DNA of 64,000 nucleotides from Streptomyces sp. CNQ-509 (GCF_001011035.1 NZ_CP011492.1:5315001-5379000); one strand, 5' to 3'. Shown: positions 1-7,325, numbered from the stretch's first letter. The notes: generated by a model not told the origin, from the sequence alone. Translations and numbers: made by a program.

Positions 1-312
1 CAGCACGTGGCCGCCTCTCCGCTCCTTCCGGCTGATCGCCACGGCCAGCACGAGGAGGACCCCGGCGGCCAGCGCCATTCCCGCGGGAACCGCCGGGGGC
101 ACGGCGACCAGCAGCACGATGGCGGCCTCGCAGAGCAGGTATGCGATGCCCAGCGGGCGACGGCGGGGGCGGAGGCCGGCAGGCAGCAGCGCCCCTGTCG
201 TCTCCACGAACTCCCGGAAGTCGGCCGGGCGGAGCTTCGACACCAGCGCCGTGGCGAAGACCACGCCCAGGAGCACCCGGATGGCGAGATCGAGATACTG
301 GCCGGCAGGCAC
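1..312 (-). CDS. MauE/DoxX-like redox membrane protein, C-terminus beyond the window
   Basis: The visible 104 residues begin at a GTG with AGGAGG just upstream and run off the left edge. Hydrophobic segments lie at about residues 8-24, 49-64 and 70-84. The first ends in FATALVSKLR, which is typical of the MauE family of membrane proteins. In methylamine dehydrogenase maturation, MauE works with the thioredoxin-like MauD to form disulfides. The gene follows the S26 peptidase gene by 30 bases on the same strand and ends an operon that also encodes a membrane thioredoxin. I infer a role in forming disulfides in the Cys-rich peptide encoded at 3677-3889. No methylamine dehydrogenase gene is visible, so a true mau function is unlikely. 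The family call is fairly sure; the role is inference. Confidence 0.75.
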   Translation of the reverse strand, partial: MPAGQYLDLAIRVLLGVVFATALVSKLRPADFREFVETTGALLPAGLRPRRRPLGIAYLLCEAAIVLLVAVPPAVPAGMALAAGVLLVLAVAISRKERRGGHVL

Positions 313-342
313 GTGCGCCTCCTCCTGTTGAGATGGTCCGAA

Positions 343-768
343 CTATCGAGAAGGCCCGAGGTGGCGGAGCACGACGCCGTACACGCTCGACAGGTGCTGC
401 GGGCCGAGTTGCCGGGAGTCGAGGCTGTCCGCGCGGTTGTCCCCAAGCACGACGAGACGACCGGGCGGCACGCGAGCGCTCCCGCCGGGCGCCACCTCGT
501 CGGGCACCGTGTCACCGGGCAGCGCCGCCACCCGCTTGACCTTCAGCGTCCTGCCGCGCCCCCCGTCGGCACCGAAGACGACCACGTCGCCGACCCGCAG
601 CCGGCGCGCGCCGCGGCGTCGGGCGAGCACCCGTTCGCCGTCGGCGTAGGCGGGCAACATGCTGGGGCCGACGATGGAGACGACCCGGTAGCTGCGGCGG
701 AGCCACCAGACGCCGACCAACATCGCTGCCAGCGCGGCGCCGGCGAGCAGGGGCCACGCGGCCGTCAC
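343..768 (-). CDS. S26 (type I) signal peptidase of the peptide-export cluster
   Basis: This 141-residue membrane serine protease should cleave signal or leader peptides on the outer face of the membrane. One N-terminal membrane segment (about residues 7-23) is followed by box B, GPSML, with the catalytic serine near residue 36. The catalytic lysine is in KVKRVAALPGD near residue 78, and the GDNR...DSR box lies near the C-terminus. It is shorter than housekeeping SipW/LepB-type enzymes. The GTG start overlaps the stop of the exporter gene by four bases (GTGA), implying coupled translation with the ABC transporter. Its position among exporter, thioredoxin and MauE genes suggests it trims the exported peptide, perhaps after the AHA motif of the neighbouring leader. 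The family is clear; the substrate is inferred. Confidence 0.88.
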   Translation of the reverse strand: MTAAWPLLAGAALAAMLVGVWWLRRSYRVVSIVGPSMLPAYADGERVLARRRGARRLRVGDVVVFGADGGRGRTLKVKRVAALPGDTVPDEVAPGGSARVPPGRLVVLGDNRADSLDSRQLGPQHLSSVYGVVLRHLGPSR

Positions 769-2714
769 GGTCGCCCCTCCGCCGCAGCTACCGGACCGGC
801 GTAGCCGGCGGCCTGCAGGGAGAACAGTTCGGCGTAGCTCCCCGCGGCCCGCATCAGGGCGTCGTGGTCGCCGAGTTCGCTGATGCGGCCCTCCCGCAGC
901 ACGGCGATCTGATCGGCGTCGCGCGTGGTGTTGAGGCGGTGGGAGATCAGCACGCTGGTCCGGCCCTCGCGGTGCTCCCGGAGCCGGGTGTGGATGGTGT
1001 GTTCCGCCTCCGCGTCCAGGCCGGAGCTGGGCTCGTCGAGGATCAGCAGGTCGCGTCCTTCGCGGAAGAGCGCGCGGGCGATGGCCACCCGCTGCCCCTG
1101 CCCGCCGGACAGGAGGACCCCGGTCTCCGGGTCGTCCCGGTCGGCGTTGTCCACGAACATCCGGGTGAGCATGGTGTCGTAGCCGTGCGGCAGCCGGGAG
1201 AGGTCGTCGTGGACCTGCGCCGCGCGGGCGGCCCCGGCGATGCGTGCGCGGTCGTCGCGGTGCGGTACGTCCCCCAGGCCGATGTTCTCGGCGGCCGGCA
1301 GTTCGAGCTGCAGGTAGTCCTGGAAGACCGCGGAGATCCTGTTCCGCACCTCGTCCGGATCCGTGTCCCGCAGGTCGACGCCGTCCCAGGTGATCCTGCC
1401 GCGGGTGGGGTCGTACAGCCGGCACAGCAACTTGACGATGGTGCTCTTGCCGGAGCCGTTGGGTCCGACCAGGGCCAGGCTCTGCCCGGCCGGGATCGTC
1501 AGGTCGACGCCGCGCAGGATCCACGGCTGGTCGTCGGTATAGCGGAACCAGACGTCCCGCAGCACGATGCCGCGGCGCAGCGGCGGCACGGCCGCGGCGG
1601 GGGCGGGCACGGCCAGGTCCGCGGGCACCGCGGAGGCCACTTGGTAGTGGTCGAACTCCAGCATGCTCTGGTGCACGTTGCCCAGTTGCCCGATGAGTTC
1701 GGACAGCCCCGCCTGGACGCCGGCCACGGCGGCGACGAACACGGTGACGTCGCCCACGGACATCTCACCGTTCCGGGCGCGGCCGATCGCCCACACCAGG
1801 CCCGCGCCCGCGGTGACGGCGCCCAGCAGCATCAGTGACGTCTGCAGGAGAAGTTCCCGCCGGTCCAGCGTGCGCTCGGCGGCGTTGGCTGCCCGCAGTT
1901 CGTCGCCCATACGGGTCCGGAAGAGGCGGCCGAGGCCGAGCAGCCGCACCTCCTTGCCGCTGTGGGGATCCGTCAGCAGCGACTCGTAGAAGATGCGGCG
2001 GCGCTCTGCGGAAGACAGCCGCCACAGCACCCGGGCGCGGCGGCGGGAGACCGACAGCTCGACCGCGAGGGTCGGTATCGCGGCGGCGGCGAGCGACGCC
2101 GCCAGCCACGGGCTGAGGTAGAGCACGGTGGCGAAGAACCCGGTGAGCATGGTCGCGCTTCTCCCGATCCCGGCGGCGCCCGCGACGAGCTTCCCCGGCG
2201 CGATGCCGCCGGTCCCGACGGCGATCCGGACGCGGTCGTGGAACCAGGGGTTCTCCAGCGTCGACAGGCCCCTGAGCCGTTCACCGAGCCTGGCGAAGAT
2301 ACGCTCCTGCGCCACCAGCCGCATGCGGCGGCTCGATTCGGCCTGGAGATAGGCGATCACCCGGGGCGAGACACTCAGCACGCCCGCGGCCGTCGCCAGG
2401 CCCAACGCGGGCCACAGCAGCGACCCGGCGCCGCCGTCGGCAAGCGAGTCCAGCACCACCTTGGTCAGCCAGGTGACGGCCACGGGGAGGACCCCGACGA
2501 GGAGCGTGAGCACGACGTGCACGACGGTAGCGGCAGGCGCGGCGGCGAGCGCCAGGGAGAGGGCCGCCGCCAGGTGCCCGGCCGCCAGCCGCGGCGTGAG
2601 CCGCACCGGGTCCCGGGGGCCGTGCGCAGCCTCAGGGGTGTCGTTGGCCGCGCCGTTCGCGTCGGCTGTGCCGCACCCGTCGGCTGTCACGTCCTTCGTC
2701 GCGCGGCTGATCAT
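765..2714 (-). CDS. ABC exporter, fused membrane and ATPase domains
   Basis: A 649-residue half-transporter that would act as a dimer in the membrane. After a hydrophilic 35-residue N-terminus, a six-helix transmembrane domain spans about residues 45-340. The ATPase follows: Walker A GPNGSGKST near residue 416, signature LSGGQGQRVAIARAL near 533, Walker B LLILDEPSSGLD, and the H-loop histidine in SVLISHRL. No N-terminal C39 peptidase domain is present, so leader removal must come from elsewhere; the coupled S26 peptidase is the obvious candidate. The ATG overlaps the stop of the thioredoxin gene (ATGA), and the gene's own stop overlaps the peptidase start. The likely cargo is one or both small peptides encoded divergently. 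A multidrug exporter is the alternative reading, but the context argues for a peptide. Confidence 0.88.
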   Translation of the reverse strand: MISRATKDVTADGCGTADANGAANDTPEAAHGPRDPVRLTPRLAAGHLAAALSLALAAAPAATVVHVVLTLLVGVLPVAVTWLTKVVLDSLADGGAGSLLWPALGLATAAGVLSVSPRVIAYLQAESSRRMRLVAQERIFARLGERLRGLSTLENPWFHDRVRIAVGTGGIAPGKLVAGAAGIGRSATMLTGFFATVLYLSPWLAASLAAAAIPTLAVELSVSRRRARVLWRLSSAERRRIFYESLLTDPHSGKEVRLLGLGRLFRTRMGDELRAANAAERTLDRRELLLQTSLMLLGAVTAGAGLVWAIGRARNGEMSVGDVTVFVAAVAGVQAGLSELIGQLGNVHQSMLEFDHYQVASAVPADLAVPAPAAAVPPLRRGIVLRDVWFRYTDDQPWILRGVDLTIPAGQSLALVGPNGSGKSTIVKLLCRLYDPTRGRITWDGVDLRDTDPDEVRNRISAVFQDYLQLELPAAENIGLGDVPHRDDRARIAGAARAAQVHDDLSRLPHGYDTMLTRMFVDNADRDDPETGVLLSGGQGQRVAIARALFREGRDLLILDEPSSGLDAEAEHTIHTRLREHREGRTSVLISHRLNTTRDADQIAVLREGRISELGDHDALMRAAGSYAELFSLQAAGYAGPVAAAEGRP

Positions 2715-3250
2715 GCGAGGCTCGGCGCCTGCACGACCTCGGAATTCTGGTTCAGCGCCACGGCGCCGGAGGCGTCCAGACGGTACAGCGTCGGATAGTT
2801 CCTGGCCTGGAACGCGGTGTGCACCGCCCCGTCGTTGCGCTCCGCGACCACCCGGGTTACCGGGCTGAGCTGCTGGGCCATCTCCTCCCAGCCGTCGTCC
2901 GAGAGCAGGACAGCCAGGGCGGGGGTCCCCGGCTCCGCCGCGGCGGCCTCGACGAAGCGCGGCATCCACTCCTTGCACGGTTTGCACCAGGGGGCGAAGA
3001 AGCCCACCAGTGCGCCGTCGACGTCCCTGAGGAAGCCCTCGTCCAGCGGTGTGTCGTCGACGTCTGCGGTGGCGAAGGCGTCCGGGCTGTCACCGGTCTC
3101 CAGCACGGCGGGCGCCGCCGCCCCGGACCCGACCAGGCGGCCGAGGCGCTCCTCGTGCTCCCGGAGCCGTCTGACGACCGCCATGGTGAACGTCAGGTTC
3201 ACCACGGCTACCGCACCGATGACGACCACTATGGCGACGACGACAGGCAT
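2711..3250 (-). CDS. Membrane-anchored thioredoxin-like protein (MauD/TlpA type)
   Basis: A 179-residue protein with one N-terminal membrane helix (about residues 3-25), a charged linker, and a thioredoxin fold facing outside. The redox motif WCKPC has its cysteines near residues 89 and 92. The cis-proline is in the NYPTLYRL stretch near residue 151. The start is ATG with GGAAGGG upstream. It is the first gene of the minus-strand operon and lies directly across a perfect palindrome from two small peptide genes. Paired with the MauE-like protein of the same operon, it probably makes or shuffles disulfides in the eight-cysteine peptide. Whether it works as an oxidase or a reductase cannot be read from the sequence. 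Confidence 0.85.
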   Translation of the reverse strand: MPVVVAIVVVIGAVAVVNLTFTMAVVRRLREHEERLGRLVGSGAAAPAVLETGDSPDAFATADVDDTPLDEGFLRDVDGALVGFFAPWCKPCKEWMPRFVEAAAAEPGTPALAVLLSDDGWEEMAQQLSPVTRVVAERNDGAVHTAFQARNYPTLYRLDASGAVALNQNSEVVQAPSLA

Positions 3251-3308
3251 AGGGCGGGGTCCCTTCCAACAGCCACCGAAAACTCCGTGAGGAGAGTAGG
3301 CGGGCACG

Positions 3309-3350
3309 CGTACAGGTGGTGTACAGGAATTCCTGTACACCACCTGTACG
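3309..3350. promoter_or_regulatory. Perfect 42-bp palindrome between divergent arms; likely operator
   Basis: The left 20-base arm GTACAGGTGGTGTACAGGAA (3310-3329) is followed directly by its exact reverse complement (3330-3349), and the bases just outside (3309 and 3350) also pair. The heptamer GTACAGG occurs at 3310-3316 and 3321-3327; its complement CCTGTAC occurs at 3332-3338 and 3343-3349. All four half-sites are spaced 11 bases start to start, about one DNA turn. It lies 59 bases before the thioredoxin start and 79 before the first peptide start. This fits two adjacent dimers of a repressor or activator controlling both arms. No regulator gene is visible next to it. Confidence 0.75.
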
Positions 3351-3428
3351 GAAAATGGGGCACTTTGTGGGGCGGCCGGCCGGCGCGGTCGGCACACACA
3401 ACGACAACGAGACAACGAGGAGTGCCAG

Positions 3429-3632
3429 GTGAGAATCGCCGCTAGGGCTTTCGTTACCGCCGCCGTCGTCGGCGGAGCCATGTTCGGCGCGGCGTCGCTG
3501 GCAAGCGCCGCCGGTATGCCCACCGAGACCGCTGTCCCCATGGGGCACACCGACGACAAGCTGGTGGCCCCGCTGGGGCATCAGGACGACAAGCTGGTCG
3601 CCCCGCTCGGGCCCCGCGACGACAAAGAGTGA
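3429..3632 (+). CDS. Small secreted peptide with three 11-residue repeats
   Basis: A 67-residue product from a GTG with GAGGAG upstream. Residues 1-27 form a classical Sec signal peptide ending in ASLASA. The mature part of about 40 residues has no cysteine. It holds three near-repeats of about 11 residues: VPMGHTDDKL, VAPLGHQDDKL and VAPLGPRDDKE, from a 33-base DNA repeat. It is rich in Asp, Lys, Pro and Gly. It lies 44 bases upstream of the Cys-rich peptide gene on the same strand and probably shares its promoter. I do not recognise a family. It could be an accessory, immunity or partner peptide, or a secreted peptide in its own right. Confidence 0.75.
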   Translation: MRIAARAFVTAAVVGGAMFGAASLASAAGMPTETAVPMGHTDDKLVAPLGHQDDKLVAPLGPRDDKE

Positions 3633-3676
3633 TGTCCGGTGACCGTGCCGACATCAGCCGGAAGGAACCTACACCG

Positions 3677-3889
3677 ATGAAGAAGATCTTCGAAGCTCTC
3701 GGCGACAGTCTGCTCGCCCGGGTGGTCCCCAAGTCCGAGGCGCACGCGGCGGGCTGCTTCTCCTGCCCCCCCGGCCAACTGCTCTGCCTCACGACGTGCA
3801 TGGGCAACAGGATGGGCATCTACTGCGAGAGCGGCATCGACATCGATCCGTGTATCTACAGCCACTCCTGCGCCAGCAACGCTTGCTGA
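3677..3889 (+). CDS. Cys-rich peptide precursor (24-aa leader plus 46-aa core with 8 Cys)
   Basis: A 70-residue product from an ATG preceded by GGAAGGA at good spacing. The first 24 residues (MKKIFEALGDSLL... ending SEAHA) are charged and amphipathic, have no cysteine and lack the hydrophobic core of a Sec signal. An AHA motif marks a likely cleavage point. The remaining 46 residues carry all eight cysteines, at residues 27, 30, 37, 41, 50, 59, 65 and 70, with the last at the very C-terminus. Four disulfides are therefore possible. The divergent operon supplies an exporter without a peptidase domain, an S26 peptidase, a membrane thioredoxin and a MauE-like protein, which is what such a peptide would need. 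I know no described family with this layout; activity (bacteriocin, signal or other) is unknown. Confidence 0.82.
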   Translation: MKKIFEALGDSLLARVVPKSEAHAAGCFSCPPGQLLCLTTCMGNRMGIYCESGIDIDPCIYSHSCASNAC

Positions 3890-3947
3890 CGAGCCCCGTC
3901 CACGGGGGGTGCAGGAACCGTGGGGCCAGGACCACGTCCCACGCAGC

Positions 3948-3981
3948 GGCGTGGGCCGCCTCTCCACCGGTGGCCCACGCC
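3948..3981. terminator. Hairpin terminator after the peptide genes
   Basis: A perfect 10-bp stem, GGCGTGGGCC paired with GGCCCACGCC, encloses a 14-base loop and is followed by GTTT. It lies 58 bases after the Cys-rich peptide stop and 31 bases before the convergent NmrA-like gene's stop, so it may serve both strands. Confidence 0.75.
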
Positions 3982-4012
3982 GTTTGCTGACGCTGTGATC
4001 GGTGTGCGTGTC

Positions 4013-4864
4013 TCAGCCGCCGAAGTCCGTCCTGTGGTCCCTCGCCCACTGGGCGAACGTGCGGGCCTTGTGGCCCGTCACCTCCGCGACCGTCTCCGTC
4101 ACCGGCTCCGGGTGCTTCACCAGCTCGGCGTGGGCCGCCAGGATGCCGTCCGCGAACGACGGGGGCAGGCCCGCCGCCACGTATGCCTCGCGGGCCACCT
4201 CCGGCGGGGACTCCTCGAAGCGGATGTCGCGGCCCAGGGCCTCGCCGATCGTGCGGACCTGCTCGGCCTGGGTGAGGACTTCGGGGCCCGTCAGGTGGTA
4301 CGTCGCCCCCGCGTGGCCTTCGTGGGTCAGGGCGCGGAGGCCGACCGCGGCGACGTCGGCCTCGTGGATGAGCGAGCGGCCCGCCTCGCCGTACGGGGCG
4401 TGCACCACGTCGCCCGCGCGGATCTGGTCCGCCCAGTGCAGGGTGTTGGCGGCGAAGCCGCCGGCGCGCAGCAGGGTCCACTCCAGGGGCGAGGCCCGCA
4501 GCAGGCGCTCGATCGCGGTGTGGAAGCCGAGGATGCCCTCCGGTTCCTCCTCGGGGTCGTCGGACGCGCCCCAGGCGGAGACGTACGCGATACGCCGTAC
4601 GCCCCCGGCATGCGCCGCGTCCAGGACCGCGGGGGCGGTGTCGGCGGTGGGCAGAGGCCAGACGAGGAAGACCGCCGAGACGCCCGCGAAGGCCGGGCCC
4701 AGCGTCGCCGGGTCCGCGAGGTCCCCGCGTACGGCCTCCACCCCCTCGGGGAAGTCCGCGCGGGCCGGGTCGCGCACCAGGGCGCGTACCGGCAGGCCCG
4801 CCCAGTGCGCCTGCGCAACGGCCTGACCTCCTACTCTTCCCGTGGCTCCGGTCACCAGGATCAT
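4013..4864 (-). CDS. NmrA-like NAD(P)-binding oxidoreductase
   Basis: A 283-residue single-domain Rossmann protein. The nucleotide-binding motif VTGATGRVGGQ is at residues 4-14, followed by VRALVRDPARA, where the Arg favours NADPH. It resembles the NmrA/quinone-oxidoreductase type of atypical short-chain dehydrogenases; the classical YxxxK pair is not obvious. The start is ATG with GAGGGAG upstream. It is monocistronic on the minus strand and divergent from an ABC transporter gene. An imperfect dyad between the two (4902-4921) may bind a MerR-type regulator. The substrate is unknown; stress-linked quinone or flavin chemistry is common in this family. Confidence 0.82.
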   Translation of the reverse strand: MILVTGATGRVGGQAVAQAHWAGLPVRALVRDPARADFPEGVEAVRGDLADPATLGPAFAGVSAVFLVWPLPTADTAPAVLDAAHAGGVRRIAYVSAWGASDDPEEEPEGILGFHTAIERLLRASPLEWTLLRAGGFAANTLHWADQIRAGDVVHAPYGEAGRSLIHEADVAAVGLRALTHEGHAGATYHLTGPEVLTQAEQVRTIGEALGRDIRFEESPPEVAREAYVAAGLPPSFADGILAAHAELVKHPEPVTETVAEVTGHKARTFAQWARDHRTDFGG

Positions 4865-4901
4865 GGTCGCTCCCTCTCGTCGGTGGCCCGGCAAGCCTCC
4901 G

Positions 4902-4921
4902 ACCTCAACCGCACTTCAGGT
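4902..4921. promoter_or_regulatory. Imperfect dyad resembling a MerR/SoxR-type box
   Basis: The 20-base element ACCTCAACCGCACTTCAGGT is an imperfect inverted repeat (8 of 10 base pairs). It lies 38 bases before the NmrA-like start. On the minus strand TTGACC overlaps its end and could be a -35 element. The outer bases resemble the CCTCAAG/CTTGAGG box of actinobacterial SoxR, but the match is partial and no obvious -10 follows. Confidence 0.35.
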
Positions 4922-5051
4922 CAAGGCGACCCTCCATGGTGCACGTAACACCACCCCCCATTGGGGTCGTGCGCCCAGTGCCCGCGCCCGTCACCGTCCG
5001 TAGCTTCGAAGGCAGGCGCAGGGAGTGCCGCACCAACGAGGGGTGAAGACG

Positions 5052-5900
5052 ATGTTCGGACGCAAGGACCGCAGCGGGACCGCCGCGGGGCCCGTCGCCG
5101 GCGGGGCGCCGCACGAGGCGCTGCGGCTGGTGAAGGTCACCAAGGTCTACGGGACCGGGGGCGCCGAGGAGGCCGCCGTCACCGCGCTCGACGGGGTGAC
5201 GCTGAGCCTGCCGGCCGGGTCCTTCACCGCCGTGATGGGGCCCTCCGGATCCGGGAAGTCGACGCTGCTGCAGTGCGCCGCGGGCCTGGACCGGCCCGAC
5301 AGCGGCGTGGTGATGGTCGACGGCGCGGAGATGACCGGCGGCAGCGAGACGGAGCTGACGAAGTTCCGCCGGGAGCGGATCGGGTTCGTCTTCCAGCAGT
5401 ACAACCTGCTGCCCACGCTGAACGTCGCGCAGAACACCGTGCTGCCGCTCAAGCTCGCAGGACGCCGCGTCGACCGCGCCCGGGTCCGCGAGGTGCTGGC
5501 CCGCGTCGGCCTCGCCGACCGGATGCGGCACCGGCCCGACCAGCTCTCCGGCGGCCAGCGGCAGCGCGTCGCCATCGCCCGCGCGCTCGTCGCCGCGCCG
5601 AGCGTGGTCTTCGCCGACGAGCCGACCGGCGCCCTGGACACCCGCAGCGCCCGCGACGTCCTGGGCCTGCTCCAGGAGACCGTCCGCGTCGACCGCCGCA
5701 CCGTGGTGATGGTGACGCACGACCCGGTGGCCGCCTCGTACGCCGACTCCGTCCTCTTCCTCGCCGACGGCCGGCTCGTGGGCCAGATGAACGCCCCTAC
5801 CGCCGACGCCGTCGCGGAGCGGATGACGCACCTCGGCGACATGTACGAAGCCGGTGCCCGGCAGCACGACCCGCGCCACTCCGCGCCGATGGGGGTCTGA
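5052..5900 (+). CDS. ABC transporter ATP-binding protein (MacB/LolD-like)
   Basis: A 282-residue ATPase with Walker A GPSGSGKST near residue 74, Q-loop FQQYNLL, signature LSGGQRQRVAIARAL, Walker B VVFADEPTGALD and H-loop histidine in MVTHD. The FQQYNLLPTLNVAQN stretch is typical of the LolD/MacB class that pairs with FtsX-like permeases. The start is ATG after GAGGGG; an upstream ATG at 5025 lacks a good ribosome site. The permease gene follows after three bases, so the two are co-translated. Such pairs usually remove antimicrobial peptides or lipids from the membrane or energise cell-wall processes. The cargo is not known here. Confidence 0.92.
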   Translation: MFGRKDRSGTAAGPVAGGAPHEALRLVKVTKVYGTGGAEEAAVTALDGVTLSLPAGSFTAVMGPSGSGKSTLLQCAAGLDRPDSGVVMVDGAEMTGGSETELTKFRRERIGFVFQQYNLLPTLNVAQNTVLPLKLAGRRVDRARVREVLARVGLADRMRHRPDQLSGGQRQRVAIARALVAAPSVVFADEPTGALDTRSARDVLGLLQETVRVDRRTVVMVTHDPVAASYADSVLFLADGRLVGQMNAPTADAVAERMTHLGDMYEAGARQHDPRHSAPMGV

Positions 5901-5903
5901 CCG

Positions 5904-7238
5904 ATGTTCTCGCTCGCCATGCGCTCGATCCGGCAGCGGCCCGGCCGCTTCGCCGCCACGCTCCTGTCCGCCTTCCTCGGCGCGACGATCATCATGATGT
6001 TCAACTCGCTGCTCGACACCGCGGGCGCGAAGGGCGTCGACGACGTCAGCTCGGAGTCCCTGTCCACGGCCGCCATGGTCGTCGGCGGCTACGGCTCGCT
6101 GCTGGTCTTCTTCGCCGTCGCGTCCACCCTCACGGTCGCCGTACGGCAGCGCACCGCCGAGATCGACCTGCTGCGCTCGACCGGCGCGACGCCCGCGCAG
6201 ATCACCAGGATGATCGTCGGCGAGGCCGCGGTCGTCGGCCTCGTGGGGTCGCTGCTGGCGATCGTGCCCGGCATGACCGGCGGCCGGATCCTGCTCGACA
6301 TGTTCCAGGACAGCGGGCAGGTCGCCGACGACGTCGACCACGCCTTCGGCACCATCGCGCTCATGTCCGGCATCGACATCACGCTGCTGGCGTCGGTCGG
6401 CGCCGCGTTCCTCGCGGTGCGCCGGGCCACCAAGGCGCGCGAGCAGCGCGCCCCGCGCCGCCGGCTGCGCACCTGGGGCGGCTACGCCGCGCTGGGCCTG
6501 GGCGCGGCGCTGTGCCTGACCGGGTTCGCCATGAGCGACGCGGGTCCCGAGGCCATGGCGCCGCCGGCGTACGGGGCGATCCTGCTGTCGGTCGGCTTCG
6601 CGGCCTTCTCGCCGGCGCTGCTCGGCGGGCTGCTGCGGCTCACCGGCCGGCTCCTCACCGCGTTCGGCGGGGGCAGCGGCTACCTGACGGTGCACGGACT
6701 GCGGCAGCGGGCCGCGCAGTTGTCCGGGGTGCTGATGCCGATGGTCCTGTTCGTGGGCATCTCGGTCGCCACGCTGTACATGCAGTCCGTGGAGAACGAC
6801 CGCATCGAGGCCGCCGGGCTGACGCAGTCGGTGGACGACAAGAACCTGGAGACCCTCAACTTCGTCGTCGTCGGGATCATCGCGGTCTTCGCCTGCGTGA
6901 TGCTGATCAACACGCTGTACGCGGCGACCTCGTACCGCAGCCGCGAGTTCGGCCAGCAGCGGCTGGCGGGCGCGACGCCCGGCCAGGTGCTGGCGGGCGT
7001 CGGCCTGGAGGGCCTGCTGCTGACGGTGACCGGGGTGTTCTTCGGGACGCTCGCGGCGGTCGCCGGGATCGTGCCCTTCACGGTGGCCCGCACGGACGAC
7101 GTGCTGCCCTCGGCGGGGTACGGGATCTGGCTGGCGGTCGTGGGGGTGGCCGCGGCGGCGACGATGGTCACCGCGCTGGGCACCACCCGGCGGGTGCTGC
7201 GGACGCCGGCGGTCGAGACGGTCGCGCTGGCGGCATGA
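5904..7238 (+). CDS. FtsX-like ABC transporter permease
   Basis: A 444-residue membrane protein. It starts with MFSLAMRSIRQRPGRFAATLL, the usual membrane entry of MacB/FtsX-like permeases. Four core segments are followed by further hydrophobic segments, so the protein looks like a duplicated FtsX domain: one copy at about residues 50-180, the second at about 310-435 with the VxxQRLAGATPGQVLAGV motif. It forms an operon with the preceding ATPase gene. A strong hairpin terminator follows 45 bases after the stop. Export of a hydrophobic peptide or lipid is the usual role of the family. Confidence 0.9.
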   Translation: MFSLAMRSIRQRPGRFAATLLSAFLGATIIMMFNSLLDTAGAKGVDDVSSESLSTAAMVVGGYGSLLVFFAVASTLTVAVRQRTAEIDLLRSTGATPAQITRMIVGEAAVVGLVGSLLAIVPGMTGGRILLDMFQDSGQVADDVDHAFGTIALMSGIDITLLASVGAAFLAVRRATKAREQRAPRRRLRTWGGYAALGLGAALCLTGFAMSDAGPEAMAPPAYGAILLSVGFAAFSPALLGGLLRLTGRLLTAFGGGSGYLTVHGLRQRAAQLSGVLMPMVLFVGISVATLYMQSVENDRIEAAGLTQSVDDKNLETLNFVVVGIIAVFACVMLINTLYAATSYRSREFGQQRLAGATPGQVLAGVGLEGLLLTVTGVFFGTLAAVAGIVPFTVARTDDVLPSAGYGIWLAVVGVAAAATMVTALGTTRRVLRTPAVETVALAA

Positions 7239-7282
7239 GGGGGCGCAGGGAAGAGGGCCCGCCGACGGGGGGCGGGTTCTAG

Positions 7283-7325
7283 CGATCCCCGCAACACCCT
7301 GTTGTTCAGGGAGTTGCGGGGATCG
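7283..7325. terminator. Long hairpin terminator after the FtsX-like permease
   Basis: A 13-bp stem (CGATCCCCGCAAC with GTTGCGGGGATCG) continues through one A-A mismatch into a 5-bp CCCTG/CAGGG stem with a TTGTT loop, and ends in a T-containing tract. It stands exactly at the border with a transposase-like remnant, so it could also be part of an old element end. Confidence 0.75.

Noticed and set aside
1..312. Methylamine utilisation operon
   Set aside because: Only MauE- and MauD-like proteins are present; no methylamine dehydrogenase subunits are visible, and an exporter and peptidase replace them.
2715..2987. Longer N-terminus for the ABC exporter
   Set aside because: The extra residues overlap the thioredoxin domain gene entirely; the ATG at 2714 with ATGA coupling is much better.
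3429..3632. Graspetide (microviridin-like) precursor
   Set aside because: Repeats with Asp and Lys resemble such cores, but the product has a Sec signal peptide and no ATP-grasp gene is nearby.
3677..3889. Lanthipeptide, lasso or thiopeptide precursor
   Set aside because: No dehydratase, cyclase, YcaO or asparagine synthetase-like gene is visible; the enzymes present only suit disulfides. The cluster continues to the left, so this is not fully excluded.
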